Numbered from the stretch's first letter, positions 1-8,159 are shown. The stretch: DNA of 32,740 nt from an uncultured Aureispira sp. (GCA_902727865.1 CACVAQ010000177.1:1-32740), one strand, 5' to 3'. A program made the numbers and translations. Notes: generated from the letters alone by a model not told the origin.

Positions 1-29
1 TCTATAAAAAACATAAAAAAGCATCTTGC

Positions 30-150
30 ATTAGTTTGATTATCAGCTTTTTAACACTTTGACAATTAAAAACTCATCTTACTGATAATCAAAGCGAAGC
101 ACTCATGCAATAAACTAATACGATTTTCCAACGGAGTAATGAGTAGACTT
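30..150 (+). repeat. Palindromic intergenic repeat, copy A
   Basis: The left arm ATTAGTTTGATTATCAG (30-46) pairs with CTGATAATCAAA (82-93). The rest of the right arm, AAACTAAT (112-119), is separated by an 18-base insertion. The tail reads TTTTCCAACGGAGTAATGAG (125-144). The arm sequence, the inner AATTAAAA segment and the tail all recur in copy B at 32462-32556, so this is a dispersed element and not a private hairpin. It lies upstream of the FtsE-like gene and has no coding capacity. It could be a MITE-like or REP-like element; mobility is not shown. Confidence 0.75.
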
Positions 151-286
151 AAGCCGCTTAAATAAGCTTTAAGTCATATTTTTTTTAGTTCAACAAAACA
201 TCTAGTTAACAAAAGTAAGTGAATTATATTGATAATTCCTAACATCAGAATAAATATTGCTTAAATTTACACATAATTTTTATTCT

Positions 287-967
287 ATGCAAAACAAGAA
301 TTTTATACAATTTAGCAATGTATCAATTAGCCGAAATAAAATATTAATATTAAAAGACATTAATATTTCGATTCGAAAAGGCGATTTTATATACTTGCTC
401 GGTAATACTGGCAGTGGAAAGAGTGCCTTGCTTCAGGCAATCTTTGCCCAACAATCTATTCAACAAGGAAACCTAGTAGTAGATGACATTTTAGTACACC
501 AAATTGAGCACAATACGCGCCCTTACTTAAGGCGAAAAATTGGCCTTGTCAGCGATTCTTTTCCATTGAATAATCATCTATCGGTCGGTCAAAACCTTGA
601 ATTTGTCTTAAATGCAACGGACTGGTCTGATACAGCGAATAAGAATGCAAGGATTCGTCAAGTCTTAGAAGTCCTAAACATTTCTAGCTTAGAGCATCAA
701 CCAATAGCTCGATTAACTAAAAAGGAGTATGTTCAGGTGCTCATCGCTCGAGCATTACTCAACGCCCCCGCTATCTTATTGTTAGATGCACCTGTACAGT
801 ACTTAGATATACAAGCCGCACAAGAGGTTTTACAATTCCTCTATCAATATGCTCAAAAAAATGCAACAACGGTACTTTTGGCAACGGTAAATAATAAAAT
901 CCCTCAATTTATACCTGGCGATCAAGTCTTTTTCTGCCAAGACCATACGGTTAAGGCAATCGACTAA
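287..967 (+). CDS. FtsE-like ABC ATPase with degenerate catalytic motifs
   Basis: A 226-residue ABC ATP-binding domain most like the cell-division ATPase FtsE, which acts with FtsX at the inner membrane to control peptidoglycan hydrolases. Walker A GNTGSGKS (39-46) is intact, and IARALLNAPAILLLDAP has the FtsE layout. Other motifs are eroded: the signature reads LTKKE (143-147) in place of LSGGE, the Walker B Glu is Ala (DAP, 167-169), the switch His is Val (V201), and the Q-loop Gln is Asp (about 90). It probably binds ATP but may not hydrolyse it. I chose ATG at 287 over the in-frame TTG at 257 because the family start begins just before the first beta strand. No ftsX is adjacent. The fold is certain, the FtsE assignment likely, the loss of activity inferred. 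Confidence 0.85.
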   Translation: MQNKNFIQFSNVSISRNKILILKDINISIRKGDFIYLLGNTGSGKSALLQAIFAQQSIQQGNLVVDDILVHQIEHNTRPYLRRKIGLVSDSFPLNNHLSVGQNLEFVLNATDWSDTANKNARIRQVLEVLNISSLEHQPIARLTKKEYVQVLIARALLNAPAILLLDAPVQYLDIQAAQEVLQFLYQYAQKNATTVLLATVNNKIPQFIPGDQVFFCQDHTVKAID

Positions 968-976
968 AAAGCAGTC

Positions 977-1062
977 CATTACTCCTAATTTCTTAGGTGT
1001 TTGCCCCTTTTTTATACGACTTGTACTTCGCCAAATCATCGAGCCTATATTCCAACTTGGAA
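977..1062. other. Convergent spacer with a repeat-like CATTACTCC and a small hairpin
   Basis: This short region separates two convergent genes. CATTACTCC (977-985) is the reverse complement of GGAGTAATG, the tail shared by the dispersed repeats of this window. TTCCAAcTTGGAA (1050-1062) is a small hairpin next to the rhodanese stop. Either could help terminate transcription, but neither has a convincing T-run. Confidence 0.3.
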
Positions 1063-1063
1063 T

Positions 1064-1453
1064 TTATTTTTTATATTGACTCCATGCCGTGTAGCCTCCG
1101 TCCAAATCATAGATCGCTTTAAAACCTAATTCTTTGCAGATCGTACTTGCTTTTCCACTGCGACGCCCACTAGCACAAAAAATAAAAAGCGGTTGCTCTA
1201 CGTCTAATTTAGACATTTCGTCTTTGAAGTTTTCGCCAAAAAAATCAATATTTACAGCAGCTCCAATCGTTCCTGTGGCAACCTCCTCTGCCGTTCGAAT
1301 GTCAATTAACTGAACAGGACTTGTTCCTTGAGTTTTTTGATCAAAGTCTTTACAAGACAATAATTCCACTCCTTCTACTGGAGTAGCACTACCACAGGCA
1401 ATTAATAAGGTTAAAGACAATAAGCTTACGGCAAATAAATTCAATAATTTCAT
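1064..1453 (-). CDS. Rhodanese-domain lipoprotein
   Basis: A 129-residue protein with a lipoprotein signal peptide ending LLIAC (predicted lipidated Cys20) and a single rhodanese domain (about 28-128). The active-site loop is FCASGRRSGKA with the sulfur-accepting Cys at 93, and the DIR motif (51-53) of the family is present. Rhodanese domains carry sulfane sulfur from donors such as thiosulfate or polysulfide. As an exported lipoprotein it would act in the periplasm; the physiological donor and acceptor cannot be read from sequence. It converges on the FtsE-like gene and is transcribed away from rpiB, so it is probably monocistronic. Length matches single-domain rhodaneses. Confidence 0.9.
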   Translation of the reverse strand: MKLLNLFAVSLLSLTLLIACGSATPVEGVELLSCKDFDQKTQGTSPVQLIDIRTAEEVATGTIGAAVNIDFFGENFKDEMSKLDVEQPLFIFCASGRRSGKASTICKELGFKAIYDLDGGYTAWSQYKK

Positions 1454-1568
1454 TTTTTAGTTATTTTTGTTGTGTTATTATTTTTCAGTACTTAGCTACC
1501 CTTTTAAGTATAGTATTTTCAGAATTTTCTAATACTTCACTTCTATAATACAAAATTATTAAATAAAA

Positions 1569-2003
1569 ATGGAAAAAGTGATTGCTTTAGGTTGTGACCA
1601 TGCAGGCTTTGATTATAAAGAAGCTGTAAGCAACTTATTAAAAGAACGTGGATACACGATCAATGACAAGGGAACCAACTCGCTAGATTCTGTTGACTAT
1701 CCTGATTTTGTACACCCTGTTGCCAACGATATTGAGGCGGGTAAAGCGGTTTATGGAATTGTGATGTGTGGTAGTGGCAACGGTGTTGCCATAACGGTTA
1801 ACAAACACGCTGGAATCCGTGCGGCGCTTTGTTGGAACATAGAATTAGCTACTTTAGCTCGTCAACACAATAATGCGAATGTCTTGGCTATTCCTGTTCG
1901 TTTTGTAAGCGAAGCCTTGGCTTTGGATATGATTCGGGCCTTTTTGGATACGGACTTTGAAGGAGGTCGCCATCAGCGCAGAGTGGACAAAATTGCTCTT
2001 TAA
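1569..2003 (+). CDS. rpiB: Ribose-5-phosphate isomerase B
   Basis: A 144-residue RpiB/LacA/LacB family protein that interconverts ribose 5-phosphate and ribulose 5-phosphate in the non-oxidative pentose phosphate pathway, in the cytoplasm. The N-terminal GCDHAG motif (8-13) places the phosphate and substrate-binding Asp and His. The catalytic Cys67 lies in VMCGSGNG and the ring-opening His100 in ARQHNNANVL. Full length for the family. The ATG at 1569 begins directly at the first strand. A weak hairpin follows in the gap before the next plus-strand gene, so co-transcription with it is possible but unproven. RpiB folds also act on allose-6-phosphate, so substrate is assigned by family default. 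Confidence 0.93.
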   Translation: MEKVIALGCDHAGFDYKEAVSNLLKERGYTINDKGTNSLDSVDYPDFVHPVANDIEAGKAVYGIVMCGSGNGVAITVNKHAGIRAALCWNIELATLARQHNNANVLAIPVRFVSEALALDMIRAFLDTDFEGGRHQRRVDKIAL

Positions 2004-2030
2004 ATAAGACGGATTCTTTGACGACTCGAA

Positions 2031-2075
2031 AGAGGACGATCCTAATTTACTTCGTTTAGCAGGGATTTGTCCTCT
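2031..2075 (+). other. Intergenic hairpin between rpiB and the isomerase-like gene
   Basis: AGAGGAC (2031-2037) pairs with GTCCTCT (2069-2075), and ATCC (2039-2042) pairs with GGAT (2063-2066) after a one/two-base internal loop. No T-run follows, so it looks more like an mRNA stability or processing element than a terminator. Confidence 0.4.
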
Positions 2076-2118
2076 ACACAGATTAAAAACATTCAACCAA
2101 CAATCAATCAATTATTTT

Positions 2119-2889
2119 ATGAAGACATTAAGCATCCAATCTAAAGACAATTATATTGTTGTACAATTAGACCGAGGCAAAGCCAATGCCCTAAATCAGG
2201 AAATGGTTACGGAGTTGCGGCAGGTAATTCGTGCAACAGAAGCCGATGACAGTATTGGTGGAATCGTTTTAACAGGCAAAGCGCATTTTTTCAGTGGTGG
2301 GGTCGATTTATTAGAAGTCTATTATTACGACTCAGAAGGTATTCGCAATTTTTGGGGGTCGTTCTTGCAACTCGCTGCCGAAATGTTAGCCTTTAGCAAA
2401 CCTTTAGTCGCTTCCATTACGGGACATAGCCCTGCTGGCGGATGTATTTTAGCTTGTGCTTGTGATTATCGTGTGATGGCGGAAGGTGATAAGTATCAAA
2501 TTGGGCTCAATGAAATGGCCGTTGGAATTTCTCCTAGGGCAAGTATTCTACATCTTTATGCCTTTTGGATTGGGGAACACAAAGCCTATCAATATCTATT
2601 AGAAGGTTATTTGATGAAGGGCAAAGAAGCCTTGGAAATTGGATTGGTTGATGCCCTAGTTCCTTTGGATCAAACATTATTACAGGCAGAACAAAAAATA
2701 CAACAGTATTTAAAATTGCCGACAACCGCTTTCCGCCAAACTAAGAAATCGCTTAAATCGGGCTTGATACACGCTATGACAGCGAACTTTGAAACAGACT
2801 TGGAGTTGTTGCATCAACAGTTAATGTCGGAAGAGAGTCGTACAATTATGGGGCAAGTGGTTCAGTTTTTGGAATCTCGAAAAAAGTAA
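2119..2889 (+). CDS. Enoyl-CoA hydratase/isomerase family, resembling delta3-delta2-enoyl-CoA isomerase
   Basis: A 256-residue crotonase-fold protein. The oxyanion-hole regions are visible at KANALN (21-26) and SPAGGC (104-109). In classical hydratases a catalytic Glu follows the GGGC turn; here that position is Ile (I110), while the second acid is kept in GLNE (Glu132). SPAGGC, then CDYR (115-118), then IGLNE is the pattern I recall for mitochondrial delta3,delta2-enoyl-CoA isomerase (ECI1/DCI), which uses a single Glu to move the double bond during oxidation of unsaturated fatty acids. Isomerase is therefore better supported than hydratase. The C-terminal helices (about 195-256) are present. 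No other beta-oxidation genes are adjacent. Confidence 0.82.
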   Translation: MKTLSIQSKDNYIVVQLDRGKANALNQEMVTELRQVIRATEADDSIGGIVLTGKAHFFSGGVDLLEVYYYDSEGIRNFWGSFLQLAAEMLAFSKPLVASITGHSPAGGCILACACDYRVMAEGDKYQIGLNEMAVGISPRASILHLYAFWIGEHKAYQYLLEGYLMKGKEALEIGLVDALVPLDQTLLQAEQKIQQYLKLPTTAFRQTKKSLKSGLIHAMTANFETDLELLHQQLMSEESRTIMGQVVQFLESRKK

Positions 2890-2928
2890 GCACTTGTTTG
2901 GCTTTTATGCTTTGATAAATAACGAGTC

Positions 2929-2990
2929 CTGTTAAAAAAAATGAAGATTTGAAAATTTACTATAAAAGTTCATTTTCAAATCTTCAATTT
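2929..2990. terminator. Terminator between convergent genes
   Basis: A 15-bp perfect stem, TGAAGATTTGAAAAT (2942-2956) with ATTTTCAAATCTTCA (2972-2986). On the minus strand a run of T (A8 at 2934-2941 on the plus strand) follows, fitting termination of the cystathionine beta-synthase gene; it may also stop the plus-strand isomerase gene. Confidence 0.8.
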
Positions 2991-3017
2991 CTCTAAAAAT
3001 AGTCTATTTCAATCCAA

Positions 3018-4382
3018 CTAGCTCATTGCTTGAATGATGTCGTATTTAGTGATAATGTGACTGATACCTGCTTTGTCGATTGTAATCACCGCCGAAGATT
3101 TTTTGTTGACGTACAAGTTCAATTTATTAATTGGCAAGCTTTCGTCTACCATCGGAAAAGGATCAACCATGATTTTTTCAATAGATTGGTCGCTGTTCTC
3201 AATTGGATTTGCCAACAAACAAGTTAACACATCGTTTTCGTTTAAAGCACCCACAATTTTACCATCTTGAAGTACTGGCATTTGAGAAATGTCATTTTCC
3301 TTCATTAATTTCAAGGCTTCTTTTACTGTTTGGTTGGCATCAATAGAGAAAAATGTTTGGTTTTCTTTTTGACCAATAATGTCTTTTACCGTCATGACAT
3401 CGTCCAAAAATCCACGCTCACGCATCCACTCATCGTTAAACATTTTACCAATATAACGACTAGCATGATCGTGAAACAAAACAACCACTAAGTCATCTTC
3501 TTTCAATTCCTTAGCTAATTGTTTCACGCCAGCGATAGCTGCACCCGCAGAATTTCCAACCATAATACCTTCGACAAGCGCTAATTCACGGGTTGCCAAA
3601 GCCGCATCTTTATCTGTTACTTTCTCAAAAAGATCAATGGTTTCAAAATCTACATTTTTAGGCAAAATATCTTCTCCAATCCCCTCTGTAATGTACGGAT
3701 AGATTTCATTTTCATCAAAAATACCTGTTTCGTGATATTTTTTGAAGACAGACCCGTAGGTATCTATTCCCCAAATTTTGATATTTGGATTTTTTTCTTT
3801 TAAGTATTTTCCAACACCAGAGATCGTTCCACCTGTACCAACACCCACTACAAAATGTGTAATCTGTCCTTCTGTTTGTTCCCAAATTTCAGGTCCAGTA
3901 CTTTCATAATGTGCTTCACGATTCGATAAGTTATCGTATTGATTTGCCCAGTAAGAATTTGGAATTTCGTTGTTCAAACGCTCTGCGATAGAGTAATAAG
4001 AACGAGGATCATCAGGCGTTACATTGGTTGGACAGACAATTACTTCTGCTCCAACAGCACGCAACAAGTCAATCTTTTCTTTAGATTGTTTGTCACTTGT
4101 TGTAAAAATACATTTGTAGCCTTTTACCACTCCAGCAATGGCAAGTCCCATTCCTGTATTACCTGACGTACATTCAATAATTGTTCCTCCAGGCTTTAAA
4201 TCGCCTCGTTTTTCAGCATCAGCAATCATTTTGAGCGCCATGCGATCCTTCACAGAATTACCAGGATTGGTTGTTTCTACTTTAGCCAACACCGTACAAG
4301 GTACGTCTTTTACAATTTTATTCAGTTTAACAAGCGGTGTATTTCCGATAGTTTCCAGAATGTTATTATAATACTTAGCCAT
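3018..4382 (-). CDS. Cystathionine beta-synthase (PLP enzyme with two C-terminal CBS domains)
   Basis: A 454-residue fold-type II PLP enzyme. The PLP lysine is Lys45 in NPGNSVKDRMA, the substrate loop is TSGNTG (72-77), and the cofactor phosphate loop is VGTGGTISG (181-189). Residues about 330-454 form a tandem CBS-domain (Bateman) module. This architecture, without the N-terminal haem domain of animal enzymes, is that of bacterial cystathionine beta-synthase, which condenses homocysteine with serine (or O-acetylserine) in transsulfuration. A cysteine synthase with a regulatory CBS tail is the alternative. The CBS pair usually binds adenosyl ligands such as S-adenosylmethionine or AMP. No metabolic partner is adjacent. 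A promoter candidate lies about 105 bases upstream and a strong terminator downstream, so it is probably monocistronic. Confidence 0.92.
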   Translation of the reverse strand: MAKYYNNILETIGNTPLVKLNKIVKDVPCTVLAKVETTNPGNSVKDRMALKMIADAEKRGDLKPGGTIIECTSGNTGMGLAIAGVVKGYKCIFTTSDKQSKEKIDLLRAVGAEVIVCPTNVTPDDPRSYYSIAERLNNEIPNSYWANQYDNLSNREAHYESTGPEIWEQTEGQITHFVVGVGTGGTISGVGKYLKEKNPNIKIWGIDTYGSVFKKYHETGIFDENEIYPYITEGIGEDILPKNVDFETIDLFEKVTDKDAALATRELALVEGIMVGNSAGAAIAGVKQLAKELKEDDLVVVLFHDHASRYIGKMFNDEWMRERGFLDDVMTVKDIIGQKENQTFFSIDANQTVKEALKLMKENDISQMPVLQDGKIVGALNENDVLTCLLANPIENSDQSIEKIMVDPFPMVDESLPINKLNLYVNKKSSAVITIDKAGISHIITKYDIIQAMS

Positions 4383-4487
4383 TTTTTGTTTTTATTTTGT
4401 TAATAGTAGTTTGTTATTTAACTAATAAGTCGTTGAAATATTAGAACTTATTTGTGGGTAAGAAACACAACAAATTATTAGACAGCA

Positions 4488-4495
4488 CAAAGGTA
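4488..4495 (-). promoter_or_regulatory. Candidate -7 element for the cystathionine beta-synthase gene
   Basis: TACCTTTG on the minus strand fits the Bacteroidota TAnnTTTG consensus. A clear -33 TTG is not present at the expected spacing, so support rests on the -7 box and position alone. Confidence 0.4.
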
Positions 4496-4703
4496 ATAAA
4501 AGTATCCTTTGAAATCGTTTAAAAAGTATCTTAATCAATAAACTATATTAGAGATCATCAGGAATGAAATGGCATCCCTAGCCCATCAGCTTCAAAGCCT
4601 ACACTGCCTTCGCCCTTAGGATACTTGGAATTTCGAAATTTTCAGCGGCTAATTTGCTTAGGCACGTTCCTTCCGTAAAATTTTATTCAATACATGAAGT
4701 CAA
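4496..4703. other. Non-coding spacer, GC-richer in the middle
   Basis: About 456 bases separate the two minus-strand genes here. Apart from the promoter candidate and the palindromic terminator, 4560-4675 is noticeably richer in G and C than its surroundings and has no convincing ORF or RNA signature. It contains TTTTCAGCGGCTAATTT (4637-4653), loosely similar to the TTTTCAACGGAGTAATG tail of the dispersed repeats, so it may be a decayed repeat copy. Confidence 0.3.
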
Positions 4704-4735
4704 AAAAAACGCCTACCAGCTGGTAGGCGTTTTTT
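4704..4735. terminator. Perfect 32-bp palindromic bidirectional terminator
   Basis: Six A, then ACGCCTACC joined through the central AGCT to GGTAGGCGT, then six T: a perfect palindrome with U-tracts on either strand. It lies downstream of the minus-strand lipoprotein gene ending at 4839. A decayed homologous copy is at 28701-28735. Confidence 0.9.
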
Positions 4736-4838
4736 GGAGAGCAACAAACAGAACGAAAGTTGTTCCTTCTATTATTAACACAATGAAAATAGGCTATCTT
4801 ATTCAAAATCAAGGATTGAAGCATCCTTTAAGCATTTT

Positions 4839-5279
4839 TTAAAGGGCACTATCAGCATGCTGCTTAACTTCGACCATTAAGATGGATTCACCCATTGAAA
4901 TTTCTTTACCAACACGTATAGGATCTTCCATTTTAATAAGAGAACTTAACGTAATTCCTTTCATATTCTCATCAATTTCAAAAGACGCACCTAAATCAAG
5001 TTGATACATCGTAATGGCTTGATAAAGTGAACTAGATTCATCTAGTAGAAGCGCATCCAAATCTCCTGTATAAATAACAGAAAGAGACGCTCTACTATCT
5101 TCCTTTAGTGCATTCTCCATGTGTTGAGTCGACCGATTAACAAGATCATTTGTTACCGATTTAGCTTCAACCGTGTCGATCAAAGAGGCACTCATCATAC
5201 CTTGGTCCAAACAAGACGTCGTCAATGTAAGGATGAAAAGTATTAGTATAAAGAAAGAATATTTTATCTGTGTAATCAT
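4839..5279 (-). CDS. Small lipoprotein of unknown function
   Basis: A 146-residue protein with a lipoprotein signal ending LTTSC (Cys at 23), so it is expected in the outer or inner membrane facing the periplasm. The mature part is acidic and largely alternating alpha/beta in character, with one likely hairpin segment near the C-terminus (IRVGKEISMGESILMVEVKQ). No recognised domain or catalytic motif. It is flanked by the palindromic terminator downstream and about 150 bases of AT-rich sequence upstream, so it appears monocistronic. Most likely a lineage-specific envelope protein. Confidence 0.75.
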   Translation of the reverse strand: MITQIKYSFFILILFILTLTTSCLDQGMMSASLIDTVEAKSVTNDLVNRSTQHMENALKEDSRASLSVIYTGDLDALLLDESSSLYQAITMYQLDLGASFEIDENMKGITLSSLIKMEDPIRVGKEISMGESILMVEVKQHADSAL

Positions 5280-5429
5280 GTTTAGGTTATACTTTTTTTA
5301 TAAAACTTAGCTTTTGGCTTAGCTAAAAAAGACAATATTTTGATATTGTGGCACTAAGGTATTTATTTTTTTCCACTAAATTTATTTTTTCTGCCAAAAA
5401 TGGTTGTTTTTAACTAAATTGAATCGCTC

Positions 5430-6533
5430 TTACCAATTATACCCTAATAAAACCTCTACAAACTCCGCTTCCCCTGCATAAGCGCGCACATGACAGCCTA
5501 ACCAAAGTTGACTTTTAAACTGTTTGAAATAATTTTGCAGGTAGAAATTAAACCCAATTTTACTTAAAAGAACACTTCTTTGGTACTTATGTTCATTTAG
5601 GTAGACTCCAAAGCCTGTAACCAAGCCCCAATGTCCAAACAAAAACTCATGTGTTGCCGCAACAGAAAACCGAGCATAATTCAGATGTTTTAGTTCAACT
5701 GCTCCATTTTGTCGATCGAACGCATAGGGAGACGTATTGTACATATATTCTACCGACAAGCTGAGTTTACTAATTCGAGCCATCAATCGAGAAACCCCAA
5801 AAGCAATACTATAAATTGGATATTTAGGTCCTTTGGTCGCTGCGGTTTCTGTCAAGCCAAGTCCAATTTGTACAAAGGGACGAAAACTTTGATTCAAACG
5901 AGGTAGTTCAGCCATTAATTGTTGAGATACACGATCTGCAACAATTGGTTTTTGAAAACTATACTGGATGCCAACTTGGGCAAAAGGAATATTAATACCT
6001 AAATTAGGATTTGTAAACCCTGCATTGGAATAATGTGTAATCCCTCCTCCTACCTGCAAATATAGTGCCTCTAAAATGCGATATCGAAATAAGGCTCGTA
6101 AACTTACACAAGCATTAAGGTTAGAACCAATGACTATATTATCTTTATTATAAAAACTATCATGTCTTTTTGTAATCATTCCGCCTCCCCAGCCCACTCT
6201 TACCCTCATATCTAGGCGCTTCACCTTGAACACCTTGAAATCAAGGCTTGGAATAAAATAAAAGGCATTGCCTAAAATAGCCTCATTCCCTAAGGTTTGA
6301 TACGCAAAGGAATACCCCACCGTCGGTTGTCCATATAAAATTGTCCATATTTTATTGGCTTGTGTGTGTTGTAATAATGTCATCTCTCCTGTGTGAGAAG
6401 AAGATTCAATTGTCGGGTATCTAGGATGAATTGGGATGTTTGTCCCATATTGATAACTCCATTCAAGCGCATATTGTTGTGCAAATACTACGGTGCCGCA
6501 AAAAAATTGAAATATTAATAAAAGTGTTTTCAT
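5430..6533 (-). CDS. PagL-like lipid A deacylase (acyloxyacyl hydrolase family)
   Basis: A 367-residue outer-membrane beta-barrel with a signal peptide ending VVFAQ. The sequence around GITHYSNAGFTNPNLGIN (163-180) carries the His167-x-Ser169 pair and the PN-G-N pattern of the PagL/lipid A 3-O-deacylase family, which removes an acyl chain from lipid A in the outer membrane. Upstream, GWGGGMITKRHDSF and AIG/IGSNLN-type turns match the Bacteroidota branch, which is longer than the roughly 150-residue proteobacterial PagL. The additional C-terminal half (about 200-367) has alternating amphipathic strands and ends in a hydrophobic-aromatic strand (LLGYNW), suggesting a larger barrel. Deacylase activity is inferred from the family motif. 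Confidence 0.8.
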   Translation of the reverse strand: MKTLLLIFQFFCGTVVFAQQYALEWSYQYGTNIPIHPRYPTIESSSHTGEMTLLQHTQANKIWTILYGQPTVGYSFAYQTLGNEAILGNAFYFIPSLDFKVFKVKRLDMRVRVGWGGGMITKRHDSFYNKDNIVIGSNLNACVSLRALFRYRILEALYLQVGGGITHYSNAGFTNPNLGINIPFAQVGIQYSFQKPIVADRVSQQLMAELPRLNQSFRPFVQIGLGLTETAATKGPKYPIYSIAFGVSRLMARISKLSLSVEYMYNTSPYAFDRQNGAVELKHLNYARFSVAATHEFLFGHWGLVTGFGVYLNEHKYQRSVLLSKIGFNFYLQNYFKQFKSQLWLGCHVRAYAGEAEFVEVLLGYNW

Positions 6534-6830
6534 GGTTATAAGTGGCTGTCTAGCATAACTGATAAGTAATATTGTACCTAAATACCCTGTAACATAAATC
6601 CCATACGACCAACGGAAGGCGCTTGCGTCCTACAATAGTTGCTTTTTTGTATTTTAGTATAACAGAAAAACAAGCCTATCCTCCAAGTCAATTGGAGCTT
6701 TTTAATAGGTTTTGGCAACATTTAACCGTCAATCGATTCTCCTTTATTGTGTCCAACTACTTACTTTTAATGGTTCTTTGACAACTCAAAAATTAGCTCC
6801 GCTGAGTCTTTGAGTTGTCAAAAAATCCTT
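6534..6830. other. Spacer with inverted repeat 6777-6822
   Basis: A perfect 14-bp inverted repeat, TTTGACAACTCAAA (6777-6790) with TTTGAGTTGTCAAA (6809-6822), has an 18-base loop. It begins eight bases after the stop of the minus-strand TPR gene, so it may be that gene's terminator, although no T-run follows the second arm on that strand. The rest of the spacer shows no gene. Confidence 0.55.
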
Positions 6831-8159
6831 TTAATTATCACCAGCAGCCCCTCCACCTACAAAATCATCAAAATCATCAAGGTCGTCGTCATTCTCCTCA
6901 AGAGAATCAGCATCGTCGGGGTCGTCACTTAAATATTCTGAAATTTGACGGAGTAGTTTTAGTCCCGCTTCGTTCTCCGCATCAATCCGTAAAGCCTGTT
7001 CTAATTGCACTTTTGCAAAAGCATAATCATGCATGTATTTAATTAAAAAACTTGCGTAATCTATATATAAAGTAGGATCTGTTTTTTCTGTCACAAAATA
7101 CGTTTCGTAACACATAGAAACCGCTCCATAATCTTGATAAATATTTTCTAAAATGAGCACCAGTTTCCGCAGCGTTTGCGCTTGTCTAGGATCTACCTTC
7201 AATGATTTTTCATAATAAATTTTTGCTTTATCATGCTCCCCTAAATGCGTGTTGTACAAATCGCCTAAACTCGCCAACAACAAGCTACTATCCCCATGTA
7301 TTTCGTGATCCAGTCCTTTTTCAAAGGTTTCTATAGCGGCATCAATATCTTTTTCATTATGCCATTGAATTTGCCCCAATAAATTTAAGGCCTCTTCTTG
7401 ATATTCGTTAATATCTAAGGCGATATCAATAAATTGTCGAGCCCGTTTAATGTCTTTTAGCGCATAATGTGCTTCTGCGATTCGTACATATATTTCTGCC
7501 ATAAATGGCTCCAGCTCAACTACTTTATCATAACAAGTAATCGCTCCTTTGTAATCTTCAAATATAGTTGCTTTCAAGATTCCCAACTGCAACAAGCCAT
7601 AAATATGGTTTGGGTTATTTGCAATACAGTCTTCATAATACTTTAAAGCCGTTTCCATCTCATGGTCTCGTTCTGCTAAGCGACCCAAGGCATAAAGCGC
7701 CTCTTCGTTTTTGGGGGCATATTGAACAATGCCTTCAAAACAAACCTTGGCTTCTTCGACCAAATCAAACATCATGTATAGCTTTCGCCCCAAGTCAAGA
7801 TAATACTCGACCCAAATCGTCGACCCGACAATAATCGGCTCATAATGTGCTTTACCTTTTATAAATTGAGCGAAATTTTCGGCTTGCAAGGACGTATAGT
7901 CTCCCATCCAAGGCATAAAATCCAGTATCGACTTGAATACACTAAACGTTGTTTCAACTTGATGCCTTTCTGCCTCTTCCAATAAGGGAGCTAAATGTGC
8001 TAAAGCTTTGTCCTTGATTTCCTCATCAGGATGGATTTGCCACAATAGAATCAAAGCATCTTTGGCTTCCTTTATAGTAGCTGCATCTAATTGATCTAAT
8101 GTGCTTAATATCCTTGCATCATCAGCGTTTAATAAGGTATGTATTAACGTATTTGCCAT
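6831..8159 (-). CDS. Cytoplasmic TPR protein with an acidic tail
   Basis: A 442-residue protein with no signal peptide, built of tetratricopeptide-type helical repeats from about residue 130 to 400. The usual TPR positions are visible in ALYALGRLAERDHEMETALKYY-like units and in YGLLQLGILKATIFEDYKGA. The C-terminus (about 415-442) is strongly acidic (SDDPDDADSLEENDDD...) and ends in a Gly/Ala-rich stretch. TPR proteins serve as protein-protein scaffolds; no catalytic domain is present and the partner is unknown. The N-terminal 100 residues look like a distinct helical region. Probably monocistronic: it is followed by the 6777-6822 inverted repeat and preceded by a long spacer. Confidence 0.85.
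   Translation of the reverse strand: MANTLIHTLLNADDARILSTLDQLDAATIKEAKDALILLWQIHPDEEIKDKALAHLAPLLEEAERHQVETTFSVFKSILDFMPWMGDYTSLQAENFAQFIKGKAHYEPIIVGSTIWVEYYLDLGRKLYMMFDLVEEAKVCFEGIVQYAPKNEEALYALGRLAERDHEMETALKYYEDCIANNPNHIYGLLQLGILKATIFEDYKGAITCYDKVVELEPFMAEIYVRIAEAHYALKDIKRARQFIDIALDINEYQEEALNLLGQIQWHNEKDIDAAIETFEKGLDHEIHGDSSLLLASLGDLYNTHLGEHDKAKIYYEKSLKVDPRQAQTLRKLVLILENIYQDYGAVSMCYETYFVTEKTDPTLYIDYASFLIKYMHDYAFAKVQLEQALRIDAENEAGLKLLRQISEYLSDDPDDADSLEENDDDLDDFDDFVGGGAAGDN

Noticed and set aside
257-286. TTG start adding ten residues to the FtsE-like protein
   Set aside because: The extra residues have no family counterpart, and ATG at 287 starts right before the first strand.
4560-4680. 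GC-richer block as a structured RNA or riboswitch for the cystathionine beta-synthase gene
   Set aside because: It lies beyond the promoter candidate at 4488-4495, so it would not be in that gene's leader, and I could not find a SAM-riboswitch-type fold or any known motif.
4654-4842. A 62-codon plus-strand frame
   Set aside because: It passes straight through the perfect palindromic terminator at 4704-4735 and overlaps the stop of the lipoprotein gene; no protein-like signal.
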